A stretch of DNA of 50,389 nucleotides from CAZDVK01 sp964508915 (GCA_964508915.1 CAZDVK010000012.1:1-50389), one strand, 5' to 3'. Positions 36,235 to 45,715 are shown, counted from the stretch's first letter. Notes: a model not told the origin generated them from the sequence alone. Numbers and translations: made by a program.

Positions 36235-37500
36235 CTAATCTCTCCAAAATTTAAGCGTGGGTGATGATTCTGAATCTAACATTAAAGATGTAACTGCCCA
36301 CACCAAAGCATCCATACGGTCAGGTGATTTCTGCCCTTGGCCAGGCACGTACGTGCACATCTGACTTTCCAAATCTAAGAATGGTTTTATGTGAAAAACC
36401 TTGCCTTGCTCATATAAGGCGGCAACAGGTTCTGCACGGGCGTATTTACCCCGTGTTGCCCGTACAGGGTGATAAGAAAGATGGGGTGCCACCGTTTTTA
36501 AAACCCCCTCAACCAAATCACCACCTTTGTTGATTTCCGCCACAACTCGGTCGGCTTTATAATTATAATAAGCTTTTTCAACAGTTTGGGCCCATTGCGT
36601 GGGGCTAAATCGGCCACTTAGATCATCTAGCACATAAACACAATTATCCGAACTGAGAGCCGCCACAATAATGCCTGTTTCATCACTATGTGAATGATGT
36701 GTTGTGGCAGGGTCAATGGCAATCAGAACACGCTTGAAAGTTTCTGGGGGATTTAATTGGTATACAATGGACCGTCGATTCCATAAGGCACCTTGATGTT
36801 CGGTCAAAATTTCAGCAAATAATTCTTGCTGCCCCAGGCGCGTATGCTCAAATTGTTTTTTAATTTGGCTTAAGAAACAAGGGGACAAATTATCAGCATT
36901 ATCAAAAGTTGTACCCTTCGTAGTTACAGTTGTTGGGTCATTCATAATTTTTGTCAAAATTGGAATAGGCCGTGGGGTGGTTGTAATAATGGCACGGGCG
37001 GGCGGTAACCGTAAACACAACATCAGTTGTTCCCATAATTCTTGTGCATAGCGAAATTTAGCAAGTTCATCAACCCAGACCGTATCAAATTCAGGGCCTC
37101 GGAATTTTTCATAATAATCGCCGCCATACAGTGTTGCAACAGCACCCGACGGCCATATCAACTGGTTTTTAGACACATCAAAACGTGGATATTCGTTGGG
37201 TGGGCATATATTTAACAAACCACTTTTACCCGTTACCATAACCTGGCGTGTATCGTTCAAGCTTTGGCCAATCAGCGCAATGCGTTTGCTTTCCCCTAAC
37301 TTTACCCAATGGCGTATGGTTTCAGCCCCCGTTCGGGTTTTTCCAAACCCCCGCCCCGCTAAAATAAGCCACGTGTTCCACTGCCCTTGTGGAGGAAGCT
37401 GAGCTTCACGGGCCCACGTCATCCAATCATATTGATTATTGGCCTTTAGACTTAAGTTTTTTTCTTTCAACAAATTAAACAACTTTTTTTGCAGCGTCAT
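36235..37500 (-). CDS. terL: Orphan terminase large subunit, gene-transfer-agent type
   Basis: The 421-residue protein is a phage-type DNA packaging motor with ATPase and nuclease parts. The ATPase shows Walker A LILAGRGFGKT near residue 45 and Walker B DTVWVDELAKF; the nuclease domain shows the acidic residues of LIAIDPA, VVAEINKGGD and PDRMDALVWA. Sequence and length resemble the large terminase of the Rhodobacter gene transfer agent and its homologues in many alphaproteobacteria. No portal, capsid, protease or tail gene adjoins it, yet all motifs are intact, which suggests it is kept under selection or was isolated recently. Confidence 0.9.
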   Translation of the reverse strand: MTLQKKLFNLLKEKNLSLKANNQYDWMTWAREAQLPPQGQWNTWLILAGRGFGKTRTGAETIRHWVKLGESKRIALIGQSLNDTRQVMVTGKSGLLNICPPNEYPRFDVSKNQLIWPSGAVATLYGGDYYEKFRGPEFDTVWVDELAKFRYAQELWEQLMLCLRLPPARAIITTTPRPIPILTKIMNDPTTVTTKGTTFDNADNLSPCFLSQIKKQFEHTRLGQQELFAEILTEHQGALWNRRSIVYQLNPPETFKRVLIAIDPATTHHSHSDETGIIVAALSSDNCVYVLDDLSGRFSPTQWAQTVEKAYYNYKADRVVAEINKGGDLVEGVLKTVAPHLSYHPVRATRGKYARAEPVAALYEQGKVFHIKPFLDLESQMCTYVPGQGQKSPDRMDALVWAVTSLMLDSESSPTLKFWRD

Positions 37501-37578
37501 GAAAATACCAACATTACTTTTTGATATTCACTTTGCCAAAAGTTAAGAAACTTCGTTTAAAACAAAAAAGCCCGGGAT

Positions 37579-38316
37579 TTATATTTTTCTTTTTGGCTCA
37601 AGAAATCCCCTAATAGAAACAAGGTGTGTTAAATCCGGTGTTAAAACAACGTCTATATCACGGGTTGGGATTTTTAAAACGACCTCCTCGCCTAAAATAG
37701 AAACACATTCTTGTCCATCTTCATTAATATAAGTTAGATGTTCTTTCCACATTCCTGGCTTAGTGGAATCTGCATTTTGCAGAAATATTTTACCTTTTTC
37801 TTCTTTATAAACAAGAAAATCAAAGTCGCCTGCAACACGTCGAACTTTGTTATTCAGTTCATCTAGTGTGAAATGTTCATCTAAAGGCAAAATCACTGGA
37901 AACTTTTCCCCACGAATACGGGTTAGTTTTTGATGTTTAGCCACTAAGTGCAAATATTTATTAAATAAAAGATGCGTGCTCCCCTCACAAAAAACAGCTG
38001 GGGTTGTTTCCGGGGTCAGATAAATTTCGTCTGTTTGACAAACCCCAACAAAACCACTTTTTGAACGGTTTGCAAGGATAATGGCATAATTAAAAGGTCT
38101 TTCTTCTTTGTGTACGGAAAAAATTTTTGATTTAAGTTTTTCCCTTAAAGCAAAATAATCAGACCCTATAGGCACATCTAACGTGCCTACAAGGCTTGGC
38201 CCCACGCATACCTGAAACGTATGCTTGCAAACACCCAATTTTTCATCATCCATACTAAAAGAAGAATGACTATATGCAAAACACGACATAAAAAGGAATA
38301 GATTCAATTTTTTCAT
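37579..38316 (-). CDS. Exported protein of unknown function with possible internal duplication
   Basis: An unrecognised 245-residue protein with a signal peptide (MKKLNLFLFMSCFAYSHSSFS) and CAGGT before the ATG. Two segments look alike in pattern: residues about 35-100 (LDVPIGSDYFALREKLKSK...YAIILANRSKSG) and about 135-195 (LPLDEHFTLDELNNKVRRV...FLVYKEEKGKI). Each has a strand, a helix with E/L/K spacing, and a strand, loosely like a beta-grasp. This is my reading by eye. Stands alone between terL and cckA, both on the same strand. Confidence 0.65.
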   Translation of the reverse strand: MKKLNLFLFMSCFAYSHSSFSMDDEKLGVCKHTFQVCVGPSLVGTLDVPIGSDYFALREKLKSKIFSVHKEERPFNYAIILANRSKSGFVGVCQTDEIYLTPETTPAVFCEGSTHLLFNKYLHLVAKHQKLTRIRGEKFPVILPLDEHFTLDELNNKVRRVAGDFDFLVYKEEKGKIFLQNADSTKPGMWKEHLTYINEDGQECVSILGEEVVLKIPTRDIDVVLTPDLTHLVSIRGFLEPKRKI

Positions 38317-38410
38317 ACCTGAAACCTTTTTCTATGGAATCAAGTATAAGAATATTTTTTAAGGTTAATTTTTGGTTAATTATGTGCCCCTGGAAGCAGG
38401 AAAAACAGAT

Positions 38411-40840
38411 TTAATCTTTTGCTGCTTGAAGAACTTCCTTTACCTTTGCAGCCAAATCTTTCAACGTAAATGGCTTTGGCAAAAAATGAATGTGAAAGTC
38501 ATCATCTAAATTTCGACGAAACGTATCTTCTGTATAACCTGAAATAAAAATTGTTTTAAGACCAGGCATTAAATCCCGCACTTTTTTGCTTAAGGTTGGA
38601 CCATCCATTTTTGGCATCACTACGTCTGTTACAAGTAAATCCAAGGTTTCATCTTTTTGTGAAGCCATTTCTTTTATAATATCTAATGCTGCTTCTCCGC
38701 TATTCGCTTCCAAAACCTTGTAGCCTTTTTCACGCAAAGCACGTGCACTAAACAAACGAACAGGATCTTCATCTTCAACCAACAAAATTGTTTCAACACC
38801 TGTTAGATCGCCTGCCGGTAAATCTGTATGTGTTGCATAAACAGATTCTGAACCTATATACCGTGGCAAAAATATTTTGAAAGTTGCCCCATGATCAAGT
38901 TCACTTTCCACGCTCACGAAACCACCGGTTTGTTTTACGATTCCATATACCGTTGATAAACCAAGCCCTGTTCCAGACCCAACTTCTTTCGTTGAAAAGA
39001 AGGGTTCAAAAATATGTTCAATATGATCTGGGTTAATACCATGGCCTGTATCGATCACTTCAATTAATACATAATCACCAGGTGGCATCATATCATGCCC
39101 AACACGGTGCTGACGGTGACATTGGTAGTGCCCTGTTCGAATAATAAGCAACCCACCAGAACTCATGGCATCACGGGCATTGACTGCCAAGTTAATGATT
39201 ACTTGTTCTAGCTGCCCTGGGTCTACTTTAACGGGCCATAGATCACGGCCGTGAATCACCTGCAATTCAATGCCAGCGCCAATCAATCGGCGCAACAGTG
39301 CCGACAATTCTGCCAACGTATCTGTAACACTGATCACTTTTGGTTGTAAATTTTGTTGACGTGAAAAAGCCAGCAACTGGCGCACCAAATTAGCCGCACG
39401 ATTGGCATTTTGCTTAATTTGAACGATATCGGCATAAGATGGATCGTTGGGCATAAACCGTTGAAGCAATAGGTCACAAAAACCAATCATCGCTGTTAAA
39501 AGGTTATTAAAGTCGTGCGCAATGCCCCCTGCCAACTGCCCAACAGCTTGCATTTTCTGTGACTGAATAAATTGCTGTTCCAACCGCTTTTGTTCAGAAA
39601 TATCAATAAATTGAATCAACAAAGGTGCTGTTTCGACGGGGTCTAAGGGTGATTCCAAACGACTGACAAAAGCTGTTGTGAACGTTTTTCCCCCTTCAAA
39701 ACAAAATTCAAAAGGAAGGGTTGGAATTTGCTTATCAGCCATTTTTTCAAGTTTGGGGACCACTTCCCCACGAATAGAACTATGAATCATATCAAACAAA
39801 GAGTTACCAATTTTGAAATGATCCTGTTCAAATGTGGCTGATTCGCCGCCCATGTTCACAGCAAACGATGGGTTAAAGGCCAAAATACGTCCGCTTTTTT
39901 CAATGACAACAGCTGGAATAGCCGCCTGAATAAAGCTCGGCTCGCTTAAATAATCTTCTTTTGACACCCCCAGTGACAAATTAAGGGAATCTAACCGCAT
40001 CAAAACAGAAGCTTGCAGCTTAGAGGTGTCTTGTGGTGGAATCCACAAAGCCTTAAATGCCGAACTTTTAGGGGGCTTTATTGTAATAACACGCATCACA
40101 GGTGACGAAAAAACAGAGGCATCGGACCCCTCTAGAAAATCTAAAAACAAATTTCCCATTATTTTTTCACGGTCCATACACAGCCATTTCGCCAGCGTCC
40201 CATTGACGCCCACAATGTGATGGGTGCGGTTCAAGTAAAATAAACCAAAAGGTGCTTGATCCATAAAGGATTCTATTTGGTTGTAATTTTGCTTAATTTG
40301 AGAGTAACCATCTAAATAACGGGTTACTTCCGTTAGAATGGCCATGTGATAGTCTGCGCCCGACAAAAGCATAGGGTCCAAGGGAATGGCGTGTGCTAAC
40401 CACCACCGTTGCTGTAGCCCCAAACCATTACCACCACCCGAAAGCAAAACCTCACCTTTATGATGTTCTTCCAGCCACTGCTTATATGTGAGTGATTCGC
40501 TGCATGGGTTCACACGAACCATCAGCTTTCGAATAAATTCTTTTTGAGTTGGGTACAAATGGGGATGACTTGAATAAACAGCCTGCCCCTCTTCATTAAA
40601 GGCAACAAGTTCGTGATTTTGTGAAATTCCCTGTGTAATGGCACGTGCCAAAGTGAGTTGATTTTTTAAGTAACCAACCTTTTGGTTTAAACGCCAAAAG
40701 AAAACAGCCCCAACACCAGACAAAAGGGTAAGCCCCAAAATCCCCCCCCACTGAATGGTGTTTTCTGCAAAAAATGCCAAACACCCCAGGCTTACAATCC
40801 ACAGAAAAAAAAGGCTAACATGAACACTGGCTGAAATCAT
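38411..40840 (-). CDS. cckA: Hybrid sensor histidine kinase CckA
   Basis: CckA feeds phosphate through ChpT to CtrA and CpdR, controlling the alphaproteobacterial cell cycle. The 809-residue protein has two N-terminal membrane segments (residues about 5-50), PAS-like regions (about 190-420), the kinase dimerisation box QLAGGIAHDFNNLL with its phospho-histidine, and an ATPase domain with NLAVNARDAM and GTGLGLSTVYG. The C-terminal receiver carries the phospho-aspartate in LLVTDVVMP and the lysine in FLPKPF. Domain order and length fit CckA rather than a generic hybrid kinase. No clear ribosome site precedes the ATG. Confidence 0.93.
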   Translation of the reverse strand: MISASVHVSLFFLWIVSLGCLAFFAENTIQWGGILGLTLLSGVGAVFFWRLNQKVGYLKNQLTLARAITQGISQNHELVAFNEEGQAVYSSHPHLYPTQKEFIRKLMVRVNPCSESLTYKQWLEEHHKGEVLLSGGGNGLGLQQRWWLAHAIPLDPMLLSGADYHMAILTEVTRYLDGYSQIKQNYNQIESFMDQAPFGLFYLNRTHHIVGVNGTLAKWLCMDREKIMGNLFLDFLEGSDASVFSSPVMRVITIKPPKSSAFKALWIPPQDTSKLQASVLMRLDSLNLSLGVSKEDYLSEPSFIQAAIPAVVIEKSGRILAFNPSFAVNMGGESATFEQDHFKIGNSLFDMIHSSIRGEVVPKLEKMADKQIPTLPFEFCFEGGKTFTTAFVSRLESPLDPVETAPLLIQFIDISEQKRLEQQFIQSQKMQAVGQLAGGIAHDFNNLLTAMIGFCDLLLQRFMPNDPSYADIVQIKQNANRAANLVRQLLAFSRQQNLQPKVISVTDTLAELSALLRRLIGAGIELQVIHGRDLWPVKVDPGQLEQVIINLAVNARDAMSSGGLLIIRTGHYQCHRQHRVGHDMMPPGDYVLIEVIDTGHGINPDHIEHIFEPFFSTKEVGSGTGLGLSTVYGIVKQTGGFVSVESELDHGATFKIFLPRYIGSESVYATHTDLPAGDLTGVETILLVEDEDPVRLFSARALREKGYKVLEANSGEAALDIIKEMASQKDETLDLLVTDVVMPKMDGPTLSKKVRDLMPGLKTIFISGYTEDTFRRNLDDDFHIHFLPKPFTLKDLAAKVKEVLQAAKD

Positions 40841-41004
40841 GGAGGTAATAGACGGATTTACGTGACGCTTAGTACAACAATGATATCAAGAATCAAAGGA
40901 AATAAAAGGAATTTTATATAGCCTAGAAAAACACAAAGCGTTTTCCGTGTATGTAGTGATCCCCAGACAGCATAAACAAAGTGCATCAATGCTTTTCAGA
41001 GTTT

Positions 41005-42126
41005 TTATAAATAAAGGCTCTTTAAATAATCTTCAGCTTTTAAAATTTCAATGCCATGGATTTGGTAGGAATACTTTAGGTTTTTAACAATTTGAATAGA
41101 TGGAATACCATATTTATCATGAAACATTTTTAAGTGTTTACTGAGATTATTATCAGATAATTTAACCTCTATAGCTTGTTGTAATACACCATCTTGAGAC
41201 AAAACAAAATCCACTTCTTGGCCATCTTTCGTTCGTAAATAATGTAATTCATTATTTTCACCCAGCTGGTCATTTTTTGAATAAACGCTTTTTAATAAGC
41301 TAACGGCCGCTAGATTTTCAAGTTTACTACCCTCGTCACCGGTTACAAGGGGGGTATCAAAGAAATAGATTTTAGGTTCTTTCAACAAACTGCGTGCAAT
41401 ATTTTTTGAATAAGGTGTGATGGAAAATATAATATAGACGGCCTCTAGAATTTGAATATATTTTTTGACAGTGGCGGGGGCAACTCCTACATCTTCGGCG
41501 ATTGATTTGTATGAAACAGGAGACCCCACCCGAGCGCGTAACAGATCAAAAACAAGACGAATGGCTTTTAAGTTATGAACTGTATCAAATTCAAATATAT
41601 CGGTACTCAATAGGCTACTGATGTACTGTAATCGCCAACGGTTGGCATCTATATCTTGATCAGCCAAAAAAGGTTCTGGAAATCCACCGCGCTCTAATAT
41701 TTTGTCTATATGATGATCGTTTTCTGCTTGTTTCAGCTCAGCCAAAGAAAGTGGCAAAAGACGGTGTCTGTAATAACGCCCTGCTAAAGAATCTCCTATT
41801 TTGTCAAAAATATCAAGTCGTGCGCTTCCTGTGACCAGGATGGATTGATGATCGAGCCTTGTATCAAACACGCCCTTAATATAGTTTTTCCAATCAGGCA
41901 TTTTGTGAAGTTCATCAAAAATCAATAAATCGGTTTTATCTAACCAAGATTGATCTGTTATGATGTGGCGATCTTTTAAATTATCGTAATTAAGATACAG
42001 ACTTTGGTTGTAAAACTTTGCTATTTCTTTTGCCAGGTATGTTTTGCCTGATTGACGGGGACCAACCAAAAGAACAATTTTTTTCTTAAGGTCTTTTTGA
42101 ATTTGTGCTATTTGCGGTCGCAACAT
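41005..42126 (-). CDS. AAA-family ATPase with DUF4143 domain
   Basis: The 373-residue protein starts at ATG 42126 behind a strong GGAGGTAAG. The N-terminal ATPase has Walker A GPRQSGKTYLAKE near residue 25 and Walker B LLIFDELHKM near 70, then SILVTGSARLDIF and the DSLAGRYYRHRLLPLS motif usual in this group. A winged-helix-like part (SYKSIAEDVGVAPATVKKY) and the DUF4143 region with a nuclease-like DGQEVDFVLSQDG...AIEVKL follow. Such proteins are widespread, often horizontally transferred, and of unknown role. A perfect palindrome lies in the promoter region. Confidence 0.9.
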   Translation of the reverse strand: MLRPQIAQIQKDLKKKIVLLVGPRQSGKTYLAKEIAKFYNQSLYLNYDNLKDRHIITDQSWLDKTDLLIFDELHKMPDWKNYIKGVFDTRLDHQSILVTGSARLDIFDKIGDSLAGRYYRHRLLPLSLAELKQAENDHHIDKILERGGFPEPFLADQDIDANRWRLQYISSLLSTDIFEFDTVHNLKAIRLVFDLLRARVGSPVSYKSIAEDVGVAPATVKKYIQILEAVYIIFSITPYSKNIARSLLKEPKIYFFDTPLVTGDEGSKLENLAAVSLLKSVYSKNDQLGENNELHYLRTKDGQEVDFVLSQDGVLQQAIEVKLSDNNLSKHLKMFHDKYGIPSIQIVKNLKYSYQIHGIEILKAEDYLKSLYL

Positions 42127-42461
42127 ATTTCTTACCTCCAAAACACGACTATTCTAACATGAAATTCGAAAAAGTCGCGACTTTTTTAAAATACAATGCC
42201 GAAAAGTCAAAATTAATGAGATCATCCGCCCATATGTCTGGGTAATTTCAATTTTTGCATTTAAAAATACAAAGCCAAGATTTTGCTTTTTGACAAGCAA
42301 CTATACAAGTTACATCAAAAGCCATACAATGCAGCATACGCGCATATGGATATTATATGAGGGGCTTTTGTGATATTAATCAGAGCAAATAAAAAGCTAT
42401 TCATTTTTCTTTAACTTAAAAAATTTATTTTCAAATCAATCACCTCTGGGTCTTTAAAATT
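42127..42461. other. Divergent intergenic region DUF4143 ATPase / lolC
   Basis: 335 bases without a supported gene. The left part holds the ribosome site, -10 candidate and palindrome of the ATPase gene. The remainder to lolC is AT-rich and shows no clear RNA, repeat or promoter that I can defend. Confidence 0.6.
42169..42186. promoter_or_regulatory. Perfect 18-bp palindrome at the promoter of the DUF4143 ATPase gene
   Basis: AAAAAGTCG and CGACTTTTT meet without a gap. On the minus strand TAGAAT follows as a -10 candidate, so the palindrome would overlap the -35 region, an operator-like position. An extra half-site AAAAGTC lies at 42202-42208. Confidence 0.5.
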
Positions 42462-43703
42462 ATGATTTTTTCCCGTTTTGAACGTCTTATTGCTTATCGT
42501 TACTTACGATCACCCCGCCAGGAAGGGTTTGTGTCTGTTATTGCTGGGTTTTCTTTTTTGGGTATCGCTTTAGGTGTTGCAACACTTATTATCGTCATGT
42601 CTGTCATGAATGGATTTCGGGCAGAACTGCTTACCCGCTTGATTGGAATGCGTGGGCATATTTTGGTACACGGTTTGGGACCCACGTTATCTGCCTACGA
42701 AAAAGGATTAGAAACAGTTTCTTCTGTACCAGGGGTAACCGCTGTTTACCCAATTATTGACCGCCAAGCAATTTTAAACGTTAAGTCCCAAGCACGTGGA
42801 ATTGGCATTGTTGGAATTTCAAAAGAAAGTCTCGAAAAAAGGGACATCATTGCTAAAAATCTAAACCAAGAAGCATTCAAATTATTTCAAGGCGACCATG
42901 TTTTGATAGGCCGGCGATTAGCTGACCATATGGGCCTAAAAATAAGTGACCGTCTTGTTTTATTAACGCCTGAAGGAACCATGACAGCCTTTGGTCAAGT
43001 TCCCCGCCAAAAGGCCTTTACGGTCGGTGGAATTTTTGAGGTGGGCATGCATGATTTTGACAAAAACATAATTTTTATGCCCCTCGATACTGCACAAAAT
43101 TTATTTAAAATGGAAAACCAAATTAGCCATATGGAAGTTTTTACATCCCACGCTGAACTAGCCCCTCATTTGGCAGAAATTCTTCAGTCGGCTCTTGGAA
43201 ATCAAATGCGCGTTCTGGATTGGCAACATGGTGATTCTCAAATTTTTCATGCCGTGCAAGTTGAACGAAATGTTATGTTTTTGATCTTGACCCTGATTAT
43301 CTTAATTGCTTCTTTCAACATTATTTCCAGCCTTATAATGCTGGTCAAAGACAAAACCCGTGATATGGCTATTTTGCGTACCATGGGCGCCAGCCGTTTG
43401 TCTTTGCTGCGTATCTTTTTATTAACCGGGGCATCTATTGGCGTGGTCGGCACGTTATTAGGCGTTGGGTTAGGCCTTAGTTTTGCTTTGAATATTGAAA
43501 GTATTCGGCAATTTTTACAAAGCTTAACCGGCACAGAATTGTTCAGTGCTGAAATTTATTTCCTGTCTCAATTGCCTGCCAAAGTGGATTGGCACGAAGT
43601 TGTAACCGTTGTTGGAATGGCGTTGACTTTATCGTTCTTGGCTACCCTTTATCCGGCATGGCGGGCTGCTTCTCTTGACCCCGTGGAAGCTTTACGGAGT
43701 TAA
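42462..43703 (+). CDS. lolC: LolC/LolE-type lipoprotein-releasing permease
   Basis: The 413-residue inner-membrane protein belongs to the Lol system that extracts outer-membrane lipoproteins from the inner membrane. It has the MacB-like layout: one membrane segment at residues about 20-45 (IAYRYLRSPRQEGFVSVIAG just before), a periplasmic domain of about 220 residues, and three C-terminal segments with the RDMAILRTMGAS motif. It is complete. The usual partner ATPase gene lolD does not follow; rnc does, 71 bases later, so LolD must be encoded elsewhere. LolC and LolE cannot be told apart here, and many alphaproteobacteria have one form only. Confidence 0.9.
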   Translation: MIFSRFERLIAYRYLRSPRQEGFVSVIAGFSFLGIALGVATLIIVMSVMNGFRAELLTRLIGMRGHILVHGLGPTLSAYEKGLETVSSVPGVTAVYPIIDRQAILNVKSQARGIGIVGISKESLEKRDIIAKNLNQEAFKLFQGDHVLIGRRLADHMGLKISDRLVLLTPEGTMTAFGQVPRQKAFTVGGIFEVGMHDFDKNIIFMPLDTAQNLFKMENQISHMEVFTSHAELAPHLAEILQSALGNQMRVLDWQHGDSQIFHAVQVERNVMFLILTLIILIASFNIISSLIMLVKDKTRDMAILRTMGASRLSLLRIFLLTGASIGVVGTLLGVGLGLSFALNIESIRQFLQSLTGTELFSAEIYFLSQLPAKVDWHEVVTVVGMALTLSFLATLYPAWRAASLDPVEALRS

Positions 43704-43774
43704 ATTAAGAACCACGTTGAAAACAGACCTGAAAAAACCTAGAATGCAGGCAAACTATTTTATTGAAAATATTT

Positions 43775-44437
43775 ATGGCTTTGATTGACCTACCCACCCT
43801 TGAAAAGCGTTTGGGGTATGAATTTTCAAATAAAAATTATGCAAAGCTAGCTTTAACACATGCAAGCTTTCAACGAAGGAACAGCACGTTTCAACGTCTT
43901 GAATTTTTAGGTGACCGGGTTTTAGGTCTCGCCATGGCTCATTTTTTATATGTCACCTTTCAAAAAGAACCCGAAGGGGACCTTGCAAAACGCTTAGCTT
44001 ATCTTGTCAGTAAAGATGCCTGTAACCAGGTGTCTGTTTCACTGGGGTTAGAGGAGTTTTTACTCAAAAGCCATGACAAACAATCCGCCAATTCAGCCAT
44101 CTTAGCCGATGCTGTGGAAGCTCTTTTAGGCGCTATTTATTTAGATAGCGATTTAAAAACATGCCAAGATATTATTCAAAACTTATGGCACGACCTGCTC
44201 ACACAACCGCATTCCCTTCCCCGTGATGCAAAAAGCACCTTACAGGAATGGGTTCAAAAAAAAGGCCTTGATGTACCAACTTATAGTCTTTTGGAAAGAA
44301 AAGGCCCAGATCATTCTCCGTTCTTTACAGTTTTGGTCACACTTCCAACGGGCGAAGAAGCGACTGGACAAGGTCATTCCAGACGCCAAGGCGAACAAAA
44401 CGCTGCGGAAAATTTACTCACAATATTAGGACTTTAA
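43775..44437 (+). CDS. rnc: Ribonuclease III
   Basis: RNase III cuts double-stranded RNA, including rRNA precursors. The 220-residue enzyme has the signature RLEFLGDRVLGL with Glu43 and Asp47, and a second acidic pair Asp112 and Glu115 in LADAVEALLGAIYLD. At the position of E. coli Glu38 it has Gln40, a non-essential contact as far as I recall. The C-terminal dsRNA-binding domain spans about 150-220. ATG 43775 replaces the TTG 43763 start. It is 15 bases ahead of fabG. Confidence 0.94.
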   Translation: MALIDLPTLEKRLGYEFSNKNYAKLALTHASFQRRNSTFQRLEFLGDRVLGLAMAHFLYVTFQKEPEGDLAKRLAYLVSKDACNQVSVSLGLEEFLLKSHDKQSANSAILADAVEALLGAIYLDSDLKTCQDIIQNLWHDLLTQPHSLPRDAKSTLQEWVQKKGLDVPTYSLLERKGPDHSPFFTVLVTLPTGEEATGQGHSRRQGEQNAAENLLTILGL

Positions 44438-44452
44438 CGAAAGGATTTTTTT

Positions 44453-45187
44453 ATGTTTAACCTGAATACATACACAGCTCTTATCACCGGTGCTAGCGGC
44501 GGCATTGGCAGCGCCATTGCAAGCATGTTAAACAGCATGGGCGCCCGCGTGGTACTATCTGGAACCCGTCAATCAGCACTTGAAGATGTGGCACAGCATT
44601 TAAAAGATCCTATCATTTTGCCATGTTCCTTAACGGATAAAGACGCTATAGAAAATTTATTTCCAAAAGCCGAAGAAGCCGTTGGAAAAATTGATATTTT
44701 GGTCAACAATGCCGGCATTACAAAAGACAGCCTTATTATTCGTATGAAAGATGAGGACTGGGATGCAGTTTTGGATGTGAATCTAACAGCCACCTTCCGT
44801 CTATGCCGGGCTGCCGCCAAAAGCATGATGAAACGTCGTTATGGTCGCATTGTTAACATCAGCTCTGTTGTAGCCACCATGGGTAACGCCGGACAAACCA
44901 ACTACTGTGCGTCCAAAGCTGGTATGATCGGCTTCTCTAAAGCTCTAGCCCATGAAGTAGCCAGTCGTGGTATCACAGTTAACTGTGTTGCACCTGGCTT
45001 TATTGAATCCGCCATGACGCATGATTTACCAGCCACAGTCAAAGAAAAAATTCTATCGTCCATTCCGATGGGGCGCATGGGCACACCTACTGAAATTGCG
45101 GCTCAAGTTGGGTTTTTAGCAACGGCTGAAGCATCTTACATAACAGGCCAAACGTTCCATGTGAATGGTGGCATGGACATGATTTAA
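44453..45187 (+). CDS. fabG: 3-oxoacyl-[ACP] reductase
   Basis: FabG reduces 3-oxoacyl-ACP with NADPH in fatty-acid elongation. The 244-residue protein has the cofactor motif TGASGGIGSA, NNAGITKDSL, and the catalytic Ser-Tyr-Lys in NISSVVATMGNAGQTNYCASK. It ends with the family's typical YITGQTFHVNGGMDM. AAAGG precedes the ATG. It is co-transcribed with rnc and with an AhpD-like gene, without the other fab genes around it. Confidence 0.95.
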   Translation: MFNLNTYTALITGASGGIGSAIASMLNSMGARVVLSGTRQSALEDVAQHLKDPIILPCSLTDKDAIENLFPKAEEAVGKIDILVNNAGITKDSLIIRMKDEDWDAVLDVNLTATFRLCRAAAKSMMKRRYGRIVNISSVVATMGNAGQTNYCASKAGMIGFSKALAHEVASRGITVNCVAPGFIESAMTHDLPATVKEKILSSIPMGRMGTPTEIAAQVGFLATAEASYITGQTFHVNGGMDMI

Positions 45188-45212
45188 GGAATTATCAAAG
45201 GTAACCACACAT

Positions 45213-45623
45213 ATGGATTATCCAAAAATCTCAAAAGAAACCATGTCTCATCTTTATGCAGGGTACAAAAGTTTATCAGACTCCCCTTTATGTCAGAAAC
45301 TTCGTGCCCTCATAGAATTGAAAGTATCTCAAATAAATGGATGCGACTATTGTTGCCAGCTCCATCATTCAGAGGCTGTTAAACTGGGAATTGACGAAGA
45401 TAAAATTCAAAATCTTTGTCATGTTCACCAATCCCATCATTTTACGCCTGCTGAAAAAGAAGCGCTGATTTGGGCCGAAAATTTAACCAAGCTAAACTCT
45501 CCACCCCGCGTGGAAACAACAAATTTGGCCTCTTATTTTTCTGAACGGGAAATTGTTGATCTAACCATTTGCATATCTTTGATGAATGCCTTCAATCGCC
45601 TGGCTATTAGCATGAACAATTAG
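45213..45623 (+). CDS. AhpD-like carboxymuconolactone decarboxylase family protein
   Basis: A 136-residue helical protein with the AhpD-core signature: Glu35, Lys37 and the redox motif C44-D-Y-C47 followed by His51 (QINGCDYCCQLHHSEA). Members act as thiol peroxidase partners or decarboxylases; CxxC plus His favours a redox role. It is 25 bases after fabG, suggesting co-transcription. No peroxiredoxin partner gene is in the window. Confidence 0.88.
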   Translation: MDYPKISKETMSHLYAGYKSLSDSPLCQKLRALIELKVSQINGCDYCCQLHHSEAVKLGIDEDKIQNLCHVHQSHHFTPAEKEALIWAENLTKLNSPPRVETTNLASYFSEREIVDLTICISLMNAFNRLAISMNN

Positions 45624-45715
45624 ATTAAATTCTATAAAAGAACGACACCCTCTTCCAAAAATTTTGCAGCCTGCATTAAAATAGTACTTATGCTACAAAT
45701 TTCTGGAAAAACAAT

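Noticed and set aside
36235..37500. Prophage suggested by the terminase
   Set aside because: No other phage gene, integrase or attachment repeat was found on either side.
41005..42126. DUF4143 ATPase as half of a toxin-antitoxin pair
   Set aside because: No small partner gene lies next to it in either direction.
29671..45187. Near-identical QTNYCASKAG segments in two reductases as a possible duplicated DNA repeat
   Set aside because: This is the shared active-site motif of short-chain dehydrogenases; the rest of the genes differ.
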